Shown here: positions 18,691 to 30,600 of the stretch, piece by piece | How positions within the stretch are numbered: the first letter of the stretch is position 1 | Layout of the letters: each line of letters begins with the position of its first letter | Assembly (NCBI GenBank): GCA_037954325.1 | Contig: JBBMNZ010000055.1 | Span: 356,001-420,000, forward strand | Direction: 5' to 3' | Source: Fistularia commersonii | Taxonomy: Eukaryota; Chordata; Actinopteri; Syngnathiformes; Fistulariidae | Length of the DNA: 64,000 nucleotides | Notes under the pieces: generated by a model | Seen by the model: the letters and a program-made list of their open reading frames with translations, nothing else | Database searches by the model: none | What the model was told of the DNA's origin: nothing | Position numbers and translations under genes: made by a program

Positions 18691-21600
18691 TAACTCATCT
18701 TAGCTGTGCTAATAGCATTAGCCGAAACGCATCCACAACCAAACAAACATTAGCTCATCCACTCATTCACATGTGTGTGCCCAATGGTCCGGCAGCTCCA
18801 ATCATACTACCGGGTGATCTATGTCCGGAGAATGCTCACATTAGCCCGTCTAAGGGGTTCTTCTGCCCCCAAGCTTCCCCGCCTCTGAGAGAAGAAACAT
18901 TACCTCCGCTCCTCTGCTCCTCCGCTTCTCAGCTCCACCGCTCCTCCGCGATGGGCCCTGGTACTCCCCCCCCTCCCCCCCACCTAAACAAACTCTCACA
19001 CAAAATCACTCACACACACACAAAAACACACAAACACACACACACACACATACACACACACCTGAACTTATCATAGCTGTGCTAATAGCATTAGCCGAAA
19101 CGCATTCACAACCAAACAAACATTAGCTAAACCACTCATTCACATGTGTGTGCCCAATGGTACTCCCTGTCCACGACCCCCCCCCCCACCAAAAGAGCCT
19201 CTCACACACACACACACACACAAAGACACTCACACACACACAGACACACACATAATCACATACACATACCTTAAGTCTTCATAGCTGTGCTAATAGCTTT
19301 AGCCGAAACGCATCCACAACCAAACAAACATTAGCTCATCCACTCATTCACATGTGTGTGCCCTGGTACTCCGTGTCCGCGACCCCCCCCCCCACCAAAA
19401 CAAACTATCACACACATACACAAAGACACTCACACACACACACACACTGACACACATACACACATTAAGTCATCATAGCTGTGCTAGTAGCATTAGCCGA
19501 ACGCATCCACAACCAAACAAACATTAGCTCATCCACTCATTCACATGTGTGTGCCCAATGGTCCGCTTCTCCGCTCCACCGCTCCTCCACTATGGGCCCT
19601 GGTACTCCCGATCCGCCGGACTCAGGAGAATTAAGAATAAGAATCAGAACAACTTTATTAATCCCGAAGGAAATTGCAGTGCCAGAGTTACAGAAAATAT
19701 AACAGTAATAAATAATAAAAGAAAGGCAGAATTATAAATAAAAATAAACTATAAACTATAAAGTGTTTCAGTGAAACTATAGAGTGTCTTAGTAAGCACT
19801 GATAAAACTATAAGTGTCTTAGTAACAAGTGGGGTAAGGAGTGCGCAATAGTATGATAGAAGGGAACATTATAGTGTAGCTGTTATGAGATGAGATGAAA
19901 TATTGCACAATGTAGCTGTTATGAGATGAAATATTGCACAGTTTCTGAATATTGCACAGAAATGAGATATTGCACATTTTTGTTTGTTTTTAAGTTAAAG
20001 ATAGGTTTTTATGGTTGCCGGCGGCTGAATGGGACGTGCTTCTGCCCTCCATCCGCTCCACAGCTCATCCGCTCCAGGCCCAGCTACCCCCTGTCCGCGC
20101 CCCCCCCCACCTAAACAAACTGTCACACACATATACACAATCGCACACACAAACACACACACACACACACACAAGAACACACAAACACACAAGAACACAC
20201 AAACACACAAACACACACACACACACACACACCTTAAGTCATCATACCTGTGCTAATAGCTCCCAAGCTTCCCCGCCTCTGAGAGGAGAAACAATACCTC
20301 CGCTACTCCGCTTCTCAGCTCCACCGATCCTCCGCTATGGGCCCTGGTAACCCCCCCACCTAAACACACTCACACACACACAAAAACACACAAACACACA
20401 CACGCACACACACACACATACACACACACAAACACACACACAAACACACCTTAACTCATCATAGCTGTGCTAATAGCATTAGCCGAAACGCATCCACGAC
20501 CAAACAAACATTAGCTCATCCACTCATTCACATGTGTGTGCCCAATGGTCCGGGAGCTCCAATCATACGTCCGGGGGATCTATGTCCGGAGAATGTGAGC
20601 ATTAGCCCGTCTAAGGGGTTCTTCTGCCCCCAAGCTTCCCCGCCTCTGAGAGAAGAAACATTACCTTCGCTCCTCTGCTCCTCCGCTTCTCAGCTCCACC
20701 GCTCCTCCGCTATGGGCCCTGGTACTCCCCCCCCCCACCTAAACAAACTCTCACAAAAAATCACTCACACACACAAAAAAACACACAAACACACACACAC
20801 ACACATACACATACACACACACCTTAACTCATCATAGCTGTGCTAATAGCTTTAGCCGAAACGCATCCACAACCAAACAAACATTAGCTCATCCACTCAT
20901 TCACATGTGTGTGCCCTGGTACTCCGTGTCCGCGACCCCCCCCCCCACCAAAACAAACTATCACACACATACACAAAGACACTCACACACACACACACAC
21001 ACTGACACACATACACACATTAAGTCATCATAGTTGTGCTAATAGCATTAGCCGAAATGCATCCACAACCAAACAAACATTAGCTCATCCACTCATTCAC
21101 ATGTGTGTGCCCAATGGTTCGCTTCTCCGCTCCACCGCTCCTCCGCTCCTCCGCTATGGGCCCTGGTACTCCCGATCCGCCGGACTCAGGAGAATTATGG
21201 GACGTGCCTTTGCCCTCCATCCGCTCCACAGCTCATCCGCTCCAGGCCCAGCTACCCCCTGTCCGCGCCCCCCCCCACCTAAACTAATTGTCACACACAT
21301 ATACACAAACGCACACACAAACACACACACACACACACACACAAGAACACACAACACACAAACACACAAACAAACACACACACACACACACCTTAAGTCA
21401 TCATACCTGTGCTAATAGCTCCCAAGATTCCCCGCCTCTGAGAGGAGAAACAATACCTCCGCTACTCCGCTCCTCCGCTTCTCAGCTCCACCGCTCCTCG
21501 GCTATGGGCCCTGGTACCCCCCCCCCCCACCTAAACACACTCACTCACACACAAAAACACACAAACACACACACGCACACACACACACATACACAAACAC

Positions 21601-21958
21601 ACCTTAACTCATCATAGCTGTGCTAATAGCATTAGCCGAAACGCATCCACTACCAAACAAACATTAGCTCATCCACTCATTCACATGTGTGTGCCCAATG
21701 GTCCGGGAGCTCCAATCATACGTCCGGGGGATCTATATCTGGAGAAGGCTCACAGTGGCTGGTCTAAAGCGTCCTACTGCCCCCAAACTTCCCATCCTCT
21801 GCCTTTGAGAAGAGAAAAATGACCTCCGCTCCTCCATTCCTCCGCTTCTCCGCTCCACCGCTCTTCCGCGATGGGCCTTGGTACCCCCCCTCCACCTAAA
21901 CAAACTCTCACACACACACACATGACCACCCTCACACAGACACAAAAACAAACAAACA

Positions 21959-21995
<37 letters not shown>

Positions 21996-23374
21996 TAACT
22001 CATCATAGCTGTGCTAATAGCATTAGCCGAAACGCATCCACAACCAAACAAACATTAGCTCATCCACTCATTCACATGTGTGTGCCCAATGGTCCGGGAG
22101 CTCCAATCATACGTTCGGGGGATCTATGTCCGGAGAATGCTCACATTAGCCCGTCTAAGGGGTTCTGATGCCCCCAAGCTTCCCCGCCTCTGAGAGGAGA
22201 AACTATACGTCTGCTACTCCGCTCCTCCGCTCCTCCGCTTCTCAGCACCACTGCTCCTCCGCTTTTGGCCCTGGAATTCCCGAACCGCTGGACATAAGCG
22301 AATCAAGGCCGGGCATCTGCCCTCCTCCGCTCCTCAGCTCATCTGCTCGAGGCCCTGGTACTCCCTGTCCGCGCCCCCCCCCCCACCTAAACAAACTCAC
22401 ACACACACACACACACGAACACACACACAGACACACACACACACACACCTTAACTCATCTTAGCTGTGCTAATAGCATTAGCCGAAACGCATCCACAACC
22501 AAACAAACATTAGCTCATCCACTCATTCACATGTGTGTGCCCAATGGTCCGGCAGCTCCAATCATACGACCGGGGGATCTATGTCCGGAGAATGCTCACA
22601 TTAGCCCGTCTAAGGGGTTCTGCCCCCAAGCTTCCCCGCCTCTGAGAGAAGAAACATTACCTCCGCTCCTTCGCTCCTCCGCTTCTCAGCTCCACCGCTC
22701 CTCCGCTATGGGCCCTGGTACTCCCCCCCCCCACCTAAACAAACTCTCACACAAAATAACTCACACACACACAAAAACACACAAACACACACACACACAC
22801 ACATACACACACACCTTAACTCATCATAGCTGTGCTAATAGCATTAGCCGAAACGCATCCACAACCAAACAAACATTAGCTCATCCACTCATTCACATGT
22901 GTGTGCCCTATGGTACTCCCTGTCCGCGACCCCCCCCCACCAAAAGAGCCTCTCACACACACAAAGACACTCACACACACACAGACACACATATACACTC
23001 ATACACACACCTTAAGTCTTCATAGCTGTGCTAATAGCTTTAGCCGAAACGCATCCACAACCAAACAAACATTAGCTCCTCCACTCATTCACATGTGTGT
23101 GCCCTGGTACTCCTTGTCCGTGACCCCCCCCCCCCCCCCCTACCAAAACAAACTATCACACACATACACAAAGACACTCACACACACACACACACTGACA
23201 CACATACACACATTAAGTCATGATAGGTGTGCTAATAGCATTAGCCGAAATGCATCCACAACCAAACAAACATTAGCTCATCCACTCATTCACATGTGTG
23301 TGCCCAATGGTCCGCTTCTCCGCTCCACCGCTCCTCCGCTATAGGCCCTGGTACTCCCGATCCACAAACACACA

Positions 23375-23409
<35 letters not shown>

Positions 23410-23981
23410 GAACACAAAAACACACAAACACACAAACACCCACACACACACACACCTTAAGTCATCATAGCTGTGCTAATAGCATTAGCCGAAACGCATC
23501 CACAACCAAACAAACATTAGCTCGTCCACTCATTCAAATGTATGTGCCCAGAGGTCCTGGATCTCCGGTCATACGTCCGGGGCATCTATGTCCGGAGAAG
23601 GCTCACATTTGCCGGTCTAAGGGGTCCTGCTGCCCCCAAGCTTCCCCGCCTTTGAGAAGAGAAATATAATATCGCTCCTCCGCTCCTCCGCTTCTCCGCT
23701 TCTCAACACCTCCGCTCCTCCGCTATTGGCCCTGGTACTCCCGATCCTGCAAACTCAGGAGAATTGCGAGAGGTGCTTCTGCTCTCCTCCACTCCTCCGC
23801 TTCTCCGCTCCTCCGCTTTTCCGCTTTGGGCCCTGGAACTCCCGAACCGCTGGATATAAGGGAATCACGGGCTGGGCTTATGCCCTCCTCTGCTCCTCAG
23901 CTCATCCGCTCGAGGCCCTGGTACTCCCTGTCCGCGACCCCCCCCCACCTAAACAAACTCTCACACACACACACAGACACA

Positions 23982-24019
<38 letters not shown>

Positions 24020-24800
24020 CACACCTTAACTCATCATAGCTGTGCTAATAGCATTAGCCGAAACGCATCCACAACTAAACAAACATTAGCTCTTCCACTC
24101 ATTCACATGTGTGTGCCCAATGGTCCGGGAGCTCCAATCATACGTCCGGGGGATCTATGTCCGGAGAATGCTCATATTAGCCCATCTAAGGGGTTCTGCT
24201 GCCCCCAAGCTTCCCCGCCTCTGAGTGGAGAAACAATACTTCCGCTACTCCGCTCCTCCGCTTCTCAGCTCCACCGCTCTTCCGCTATGGGCCCTGGTAC
24301 TCCCCCCCTCCACCTAAATAAACTCTCACACATACACACACAAGAACACACTGACACACAAACACACAAAGACACACACACAGCTCAGCTCCACCGCTCC
24401 TCCGCTTTGGGCCCTGGAATTCCCGAACCGCTTGACATAAGCGAATCACGGGCCGGGCTTCTGCCCTCCTCCGCTCCTCAGCTCATCCGCTCTTGGCGCT
24501 GGTACTCCCTGTCCGCGACCCCCCCCCCCCACCAAAACAACCTCACTCACACAAACACACAAAGACACTCACACACACACACAGACACACACACACCTTA
24601 AGTCTTCATAGCTGTGCTAATAGCGTTAGCCGAAAAGCATCCACAACCAAACAAACATTAGCTCATCCAATCATTCACAAGTATGTACCAAGAGGTCCGG
24701 GAGCCCCGGTCATACGTCCGGGAGAGCTATGTCCATAGAAGGCTCATATTGGCCAGTCTAAGGGGTCCTGCTGCCCCAAAGCTTCCCCGCCTTTGAGAAG
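18456..24800. repeat. H-module array I
   Basis: About 16 modules of 190-590 bp. Each has the order: H core (CATTCACATGTGTGTGCCCA, then GTCCGGGAGCTCCAATCATA or a shortened form), optional G-type stretch (CTCCGCTCCTCCGCTATGGG), poly-C of 7-17, CACCTAAACAAACTCTCACA or CACCAAAACAAACTATCACA, CA tract, TTAACTCATCATAGCTGTGC, hairpin GCTAATAGCATTAGC, CGAAACGCATCCACAACC. H cores start near 18767, 19138, 19345, 19541, 20527, 20899, 21097, 21684, 22073, 22527, 22889, 23088, 23290, 23533, 24105 and 24674. The spacing 372/198/587 at 20527-21684 matches part of the 1.95-kb period of array II. Open frames rich in TH are artefacts of CA. Confidence 0.9.
19633..20028 (-). mobile_element. Rex1-like LINE 3' end in array I
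   Basis: AT-rich insert interrupting an H module. The uninterrupted module at 21181 reads GACTCAGGAGAATTATGGGA; here the insert sits after GAATT. On the minus strand the end reads CAATTTCCTTCGGGATTAAT, AAAGTTGTTCTGATTCTTAT, the pattern of Rex1-type fish LINE 3' ends with a TGATTC-like tail. It contains TATTGCACA repeats and no coding frame. The name is from recalled family features, not a search. Confidence 0.55.
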
Positions 24801-27684
24801 AGAAACATAAGTCTGCTCCTCCGCTCCTCCGCTCCACCGCTCCACCGCTTCTCCGTTCTTCCACTCATCCGCTCCGCCGCTGATCCGCTCCGGGCCTTAG
24901 TACTCCAGAACTGCTGGACATAAGCGAATCAGGCTCCAAGCCCTGTTACTCCCTATCCGCGGGACTCTGTCGAAATATGGACCGCGCTTCCCCTCTCCTC
25001 CACTCCTCCGCTCCTCCGCTCTTCCGCTCCTCCTCTCCTCCGCTCCTCCGCTTCTCCGCTCCTCCGCTCCTCCGCTCCTCCGCTCCTCCGCTCCTCCGGT
25101 ACTCCGCTCCTCCGCTCCTCCGCTCCTGGCCCTGGTACTCCTGAACTGCTGGACATAAGCGATTCAGGCTCCAAACCCTGGTACTCCCCTTCCGCGGGAC
25201 TCAGGCGAATTGTCGGACGGGCTTCCGCTCTCCTCCGCTCCTCCGCTCCTCTGCTCTTCCGCTCCTCCGCTCCTCCGCTCCTCCGCTCCTCCGCTTCTCC
25301 GTTCTTCCGCTCATCCGCTCCGCCGCTCATCCGCTGCTGGCCCTGGTACTCCTGAACTGCTGGACCTGGGCGAATCAGGCTCCAGGCCCTGGTACTCCCT
25401 CTCCGCGGGACTCAGGTGAATTGTCGGCCGGGCTTCCGCTCTCCTCCGCTTCTCTTCTCATCCGCTCCTCCGCTCCTCCGCTCAAGTTCCTGGTACTCCT
25501 GACCGTTGGATATAAGTGAACCTGCTCAAGGCCCTGGTACTCCCAATCCGCGGGACTCTGGCGAAATGTGGACCGTGCTTCCCCTCTCCTCCGCTCCTCC
25601 ACTCATCCGCCCCTCCGCTCCTTTGCTCCTCCGCTCCTCCGCAATGGCCCTGGTACTCCTGAACTGCTGAACATCATTTAATCACGCTACAGGCCCTGGT
25701 ACTCCCTTTCTCCGGGATTTAGGCATATTGTGGTCCATGCTTCCGCTCTCCTCCGCTCCTCCGCGCCTCTGCTCCTCCGCTCCTCCGCTCCTCCGCTTCT
25801 CCGTTCTTCCGCTCATCCGCTCCGCCGCTCATCCGCTACTGGCCCTGGTACTCCTGAACTGCTGGACCTGGGTGAATCAGGCTCCAGGCCCTGGTACTCC
25901 CTCTCCGCGGGACTCAGGTGTATTGTCGGCCGGGCTTCCGCTCTCTTCCGCTTCTCCTCTCATCCGCTCCTCCGCTCCTCCGCTCCTCCGCTCCTCCGCT
26001 CCTTTGCTCCTCCGCTCCACCGCTTCTCCGTTCTTCCGCTCATGCGCTCTGCCGCTCATCCGCTCCTGTCCCTGGTACTCCTGAACTGCTGGACATAAGC
26101 GATTCAGGCTCCAGACCCTGGTACTCCCCTTCCGCGGGACTCAAGCGAATTGTCGGCCGGGCTTCCGCTCACCTCCGCTCCTCCGCTCCTCCGCTCCTCC
26201 GCTCCTCCTCTCTGGGCCCTGGTACTCCTGAACTGCTTGCCATAGGCATATAAGGCTCCAGGCCCTGGTGCTCCCAATCCGCGGGCTTCCGCTCCCCTCC
26301 GCTCCTCCGCTCATCCGCTCATCCGCTCCTCCGCTCCCCCGCTCCTCCGCTCAAGGCCCTGGTACTCCCGAACCGCTGGACATAAGCGAATCATGCTCCA
26401 GTTTCCTGGTACTCCCTATCCGTGTGACTTAGGCGAATTGTCGGCCGGGCTTCCGCTCACCTCCGCTCCTCCGCTCATCCGCTCCTCCGCTCCTCCGCTC
26501 CTCCGCTCTTCTGCTCATCTGCTCCTCCGCTCCCCCGCTCCAGGCCCTGGTACTCCCAATCCGCGGGACTTAGGCGAATTGTCGGCCGGGCTTCGGCTCT
26601 CCTCCGCTTCTCCTCTCATCCGCTCCTCCGCTCCGGGCCCTGGTACTCCTGAACTGCTAGACATAAGCGATTCAGGCTGAAGGCCCTGGTAATCCCCTTC
26701 CGCAGGACTCAGGAGAATTGTCGGCTGGGCTTCCGATCTCTTCCGCTTCTCCCCTCCTCCGCACCTCCGCTCCTCCGCTCCGGCCCTGGTACTCCTGAAC
26801 TGCTGGACATAAGCGAAACAGGCTCCAGGCCCTGGTACTCCCTTTCCGCGGGACTAAGGCAAAAAGTGGGCCGGGCTTCCGCTCTCCTCCGCTCCTCCGC
26901 TCCTCCACTCATCCAACCCTCCGCTCGTCCGCTCCTCCGCACCTGGCCCTGGTACTCCTGAATTGTTGAACATCATTAAATCACGCTTCAGGCCCTGGTA
27001 CTCCCTCTAAGCGGGACTCAGGCGAATTGCCGGCCGGGCCTCCGCTCTCCTCCGCTCCTCGGCTCCTCCGCTCCAGCCCTGGTACTCCTGAACTGCTGGA
27101 TATCATTAAATCACGCTTCTGGTCCTGGTACTCCCTTTCCGCGGGACTCAGGCGAATTGTCGGCCGGATTCCGCTCTCCTCCGGTCCTCCGGTCCTCCGG
27201 TCCTCCGCTCCTCCGCTCCTCCGCTCCTCCGCTCCTCCGTTCCGGCCCTGGTACTCCTGAACTGCTGGACATAAGCTTATCAGGCTCAAGTCCCTGGTAC
27301 TCCTTCTCCGCGGGACTTAGGCGAATTGTCGGCCGGGCTTCCGCTCACCTCCGCTCCTCCGCTCATCCGGTCCTCCACTCATCCGCCCCTCCGCTCCTTC
27401 GCTCCTCCGCACCTGGCCCTGGTACACCTGCATTGCTGAACATCATTAAATCACGTTTATGGCCCTGGTACTCCCTCTCCGCTGGAGTCAGGCGAATTGT
27501 CGACCGGGCTTCCGCTCTCCTAAGCTCATCCGCTCATCCGCTCCTCCGCTCCTCCGCTCCTCCGCTGTGGGCCCTGGTACTCCGGAACCGCAGGACATAA
27601 GCGATTCAGGCTCCAGGCCCTGGTACTCCCTTTCCGCGGGACTCAGGCAAATTTTCGGCCGGATTCCGCTCTCCTCAGCTCATC
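24801..27684. repeat. G-type satellite array, diverged left part
   Basis: GC-rich satellite. The monomer consists of CCTGGTACTCCTGAACTGCT, GGACATAAGCGAATCAGGCT, CCAGGCCCTGGTACTCCCTC, CGCGGGACTCAGGCGAATTG, TCGGCCGGGCTTCCGCTCTC and a variable number of CTCCTCCG subrepeats. Monomers here differ from each other much more than those to the right (for example ATCATTAAATCACGCTTC replacing the GCGAATCAGG part at about 26960, 27105, 27450). Such divergence is typical of array edges. Confidence 0.9.
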
Positions 27685-30600
27685 CGCTTATCCGCTCCTC
27701 CGCTCCTCCGCTCCTCCGCTCCTCCGTTTCTCCGCTCCGGCCCTGGTACTCCTGAACTGCTGGACATAGCGAATCAGGTTCCAGGACCTGGTACTCCCTC
27801 TCCGCGGGACTTAGGCGAATTGTTGGCCGGGCTTCCGCTCTCCTCCGCTCCTCCGCTTATCCGCTCCTCCGCTCCTCCGCTCTGGGTCCGGTTCTCCTGA
27901 ACTGCTTGCCATAAGCGAATCAGGCTCCAGCCCCTGGTACTCCCTTTCCGCGGGACTCAGGCGAGATGTCGGCCGGATTCCGCTCTCCTCCGCTCGTCCG
28001 CCCCTCCGCTCCACCGCTTAAACGTTCTTCTGCCCATCCGCTCCTCCGCTCCTCCGCTCCTGGCCCTGGTACTCCCCCTAACTGCTGGACATAAGCGAAT
28101 CAGGCTCCAGGCCCTGGTACTCCCTCTCCGCTGGACTAAGGCGAATTGTCGGCCGGGCTTCCGCTCTCCTCCGCTCCTCCGCTCCTCCGCTCCTCCGCTC
28201 CTCCGCTCCTCCGCTCCTCTGCTCCTCCGCTCTGGGCCCTGGTACTCCTGAACTGCCTGCCATAAGCGAATCAGGCTCCAGGCCCTGGTACTCCCAATCC
28301 GCGGGACTCAGGCGAAATGTGGGCCGGGCTTCCGCTCTCCTCCGCACCTCCACTCCACCACTCATCCGCCCCTACGCTCCTCCGCTCCTCCGCTCCTCCG
28401 CTCCTCCGCTCCTCCGCTCCTCCGCTCCGCCGCTCTGGGCCCTGGTACTCCTGAACTGCTTGCCATAAGCGAATCAGGCTCCAGGCCCTGGTACTCCCAA
28501 TCCGCGGGACTCAGGCGAAATGTGGGCCGGTCTTCCGCTCTCCTCCCCACCTCCGCTCCTCCACTCATCCGCCCCTCCGCTCCTCCGCACCTCGGCCTGG
28601 TACTCCTGAATTGCTGAACATCATTAAATCACGCTTCTGGCCCTGGTACTCCCTTTCCGCGGGACTCAGGCGAATTGTCGGCCGGATTCCGCTCTCCTCC
28701 GCTCATCCGCTCCACCGCTTAAACGTTATTTTGCTCATCCGCTCCTCCGCTCCTCCGCTCCTGGCCCTAGTACTCCTGAACTGCTGGACATAAGCGAATC
28801 AGGCTCCAGGACCTGGTACTCCCTCTCCGCGGGACTAAGGCGAATTGCCGGCCGGGCTTCCGCTCTCCTCAGCTCATCCGCTTATCCGCTCCTCCGCTCC
28901 TCCGCTCCTCCGCTCCTCCGCTCCTCCGCTCCTCCGCTCCTCCGCTCCTTCGCTCCTCCGCTCCGGCCCTGGTACTCCTGAACTGCTGGACATAGCGAAT
29001 CAGGCTCCAGGCCCTGGTACTCCCTCTCCGCGGGACTTAGGCGAATTGTTGGCCGGGCTTCCGCTCTCCTCCGCTCCTCCGCTCCTCCGCTCCTCCGCTC
29101 CTCCGCTCCTCCGCTCTGGGCCCGGTTCTCCTGAACTGCTTGCCATAAGCGAATCAGGCTCCAGGCCCTGGGACTCCCTTTCCGCGGGACTCAGGCGAGA
29201 TATCGGCCGGATTCCGCTCTCCTCCGCTCATCCGCTCCTCCGCTCCACCGCTTAAACGTTCTTCTGCTCATCTGCTCCTCCGCTCCTCCGCTCCTGGCCC
29301 TGGTACTCCTGAACTGCTGGACATAAGCGAATCAGGTTCCAGGACCTGGTACTCCCTCTCCGCGGGACTCAGGCAAATTGCCGGCCGGGCTTCCGCTCTC
29401 CTCAGCTCATCCGCTTATCCGCTCCTCCGCTCCTCCGCTCCTCCGCTCCTCCGTTTCTCCGCTCCGGCCCTGGTACTCCTGAACTGCTGGACATAGCGAA
29501 TCAGGCTCCTGGCCCTGGTACTCCCTCTCCGCGGGACTTAGGCGAATTGTTGGCCGGGCTTCCGCTCTCCTCCGCTCCTCCGCTCCTCCGCTCCTCCGCT
29601 CCTCCGCTCCTCCGCTCCTCCGCTCTGGGCCCGGTTCTCCTGAACTGCTTGCCATAAGCGAATCAGGCTCCAGTCCCTGGTACTCCCTTTCCGCGGGACT
29701 CAGGCGAGATGTCGGCCGGATTCCGCTCTCCTCCGCTCGTCCGCCCCTCCGCTCCACCGCTTAAACGTTCTTCTGCCCATCCGCTCCTCCGCTCCTCCGC
29801 TCCTGGCCCTGGTACTCCCCCTAACTGCTGGACATAAGCGAATCAGGCTCCAGGCCCTGGTACTCCCTCTCCGCTGGACTAAGGCGAATTGTCGGCCGGG
29901 CTTCCGCTCTCCTCCGCTCCTCCGCTCCTCCGCTCCACCGCTTAAACGTTCTTCTGCTCATCTGCTCCTCCGCTCCTCCGCTCCTGGCCCTGGTACTCCT
30001 GAACTGCTGGACATAAGCGAATCAGGTTCCAGGACCTGGTACTCCCTCTCCGCGGGACTCAGGCAAATTGCCGGCCGGGCTTTCGCTCTCCTCAGCTCAT
30101 CCGCTTATCCGCTCCTCCGCTCCTCCGCTCCTCCGCTCCTCCGTTTCTCCGCTCCGGCCCTGGTACTCCTGAACTGCTGGACATAGCGAATCAGGCTCCT
30201 GGCCCTGGTACTCCCTCTCCGCGGGACTTAGGCGAATTGTTGGCCGGGCTTCCGCTCTCCTCCGCTCCTCCGCTCCTCCGCTCCTCCGCTCCTCCGCTCT
30301 GGGCCCGGTTCTCCTGAACTGCTTGCCATAAGCGAATCAGGCTCCAGCCCCTGGTACTCCCTTTCCGCGGGACTCAGGCGAGATGTCGGCCGGATTCCGC
30401 TCTCCTCCGCTCGTCCGCCCCTCCGCTCCACCGCTTAAACGTTCTTCTGCCCATCCGCTCCTCCGCTCCTCCGCTCCTGGCCCTGGTACTCCCCCTAACT
30501 GCTGGACATAAGCGAATCAGGCTCCAGGCCCTGGTACTCCCTCTCCGCTGGACTAAGGCGAATTGTCGGCCGGGCTTCCGCTCTCCTCCGCTCCTCCGCT

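Noticed and set aside
18456..24800. The hairpin as a Helitron 3' end
   Set aside because: Helitron ends have a hairpin followed within about 10 bases by CTRR and then host T. Here the hairpin is followed by CGAAACGCATCCAC and no 5' TC end was found.
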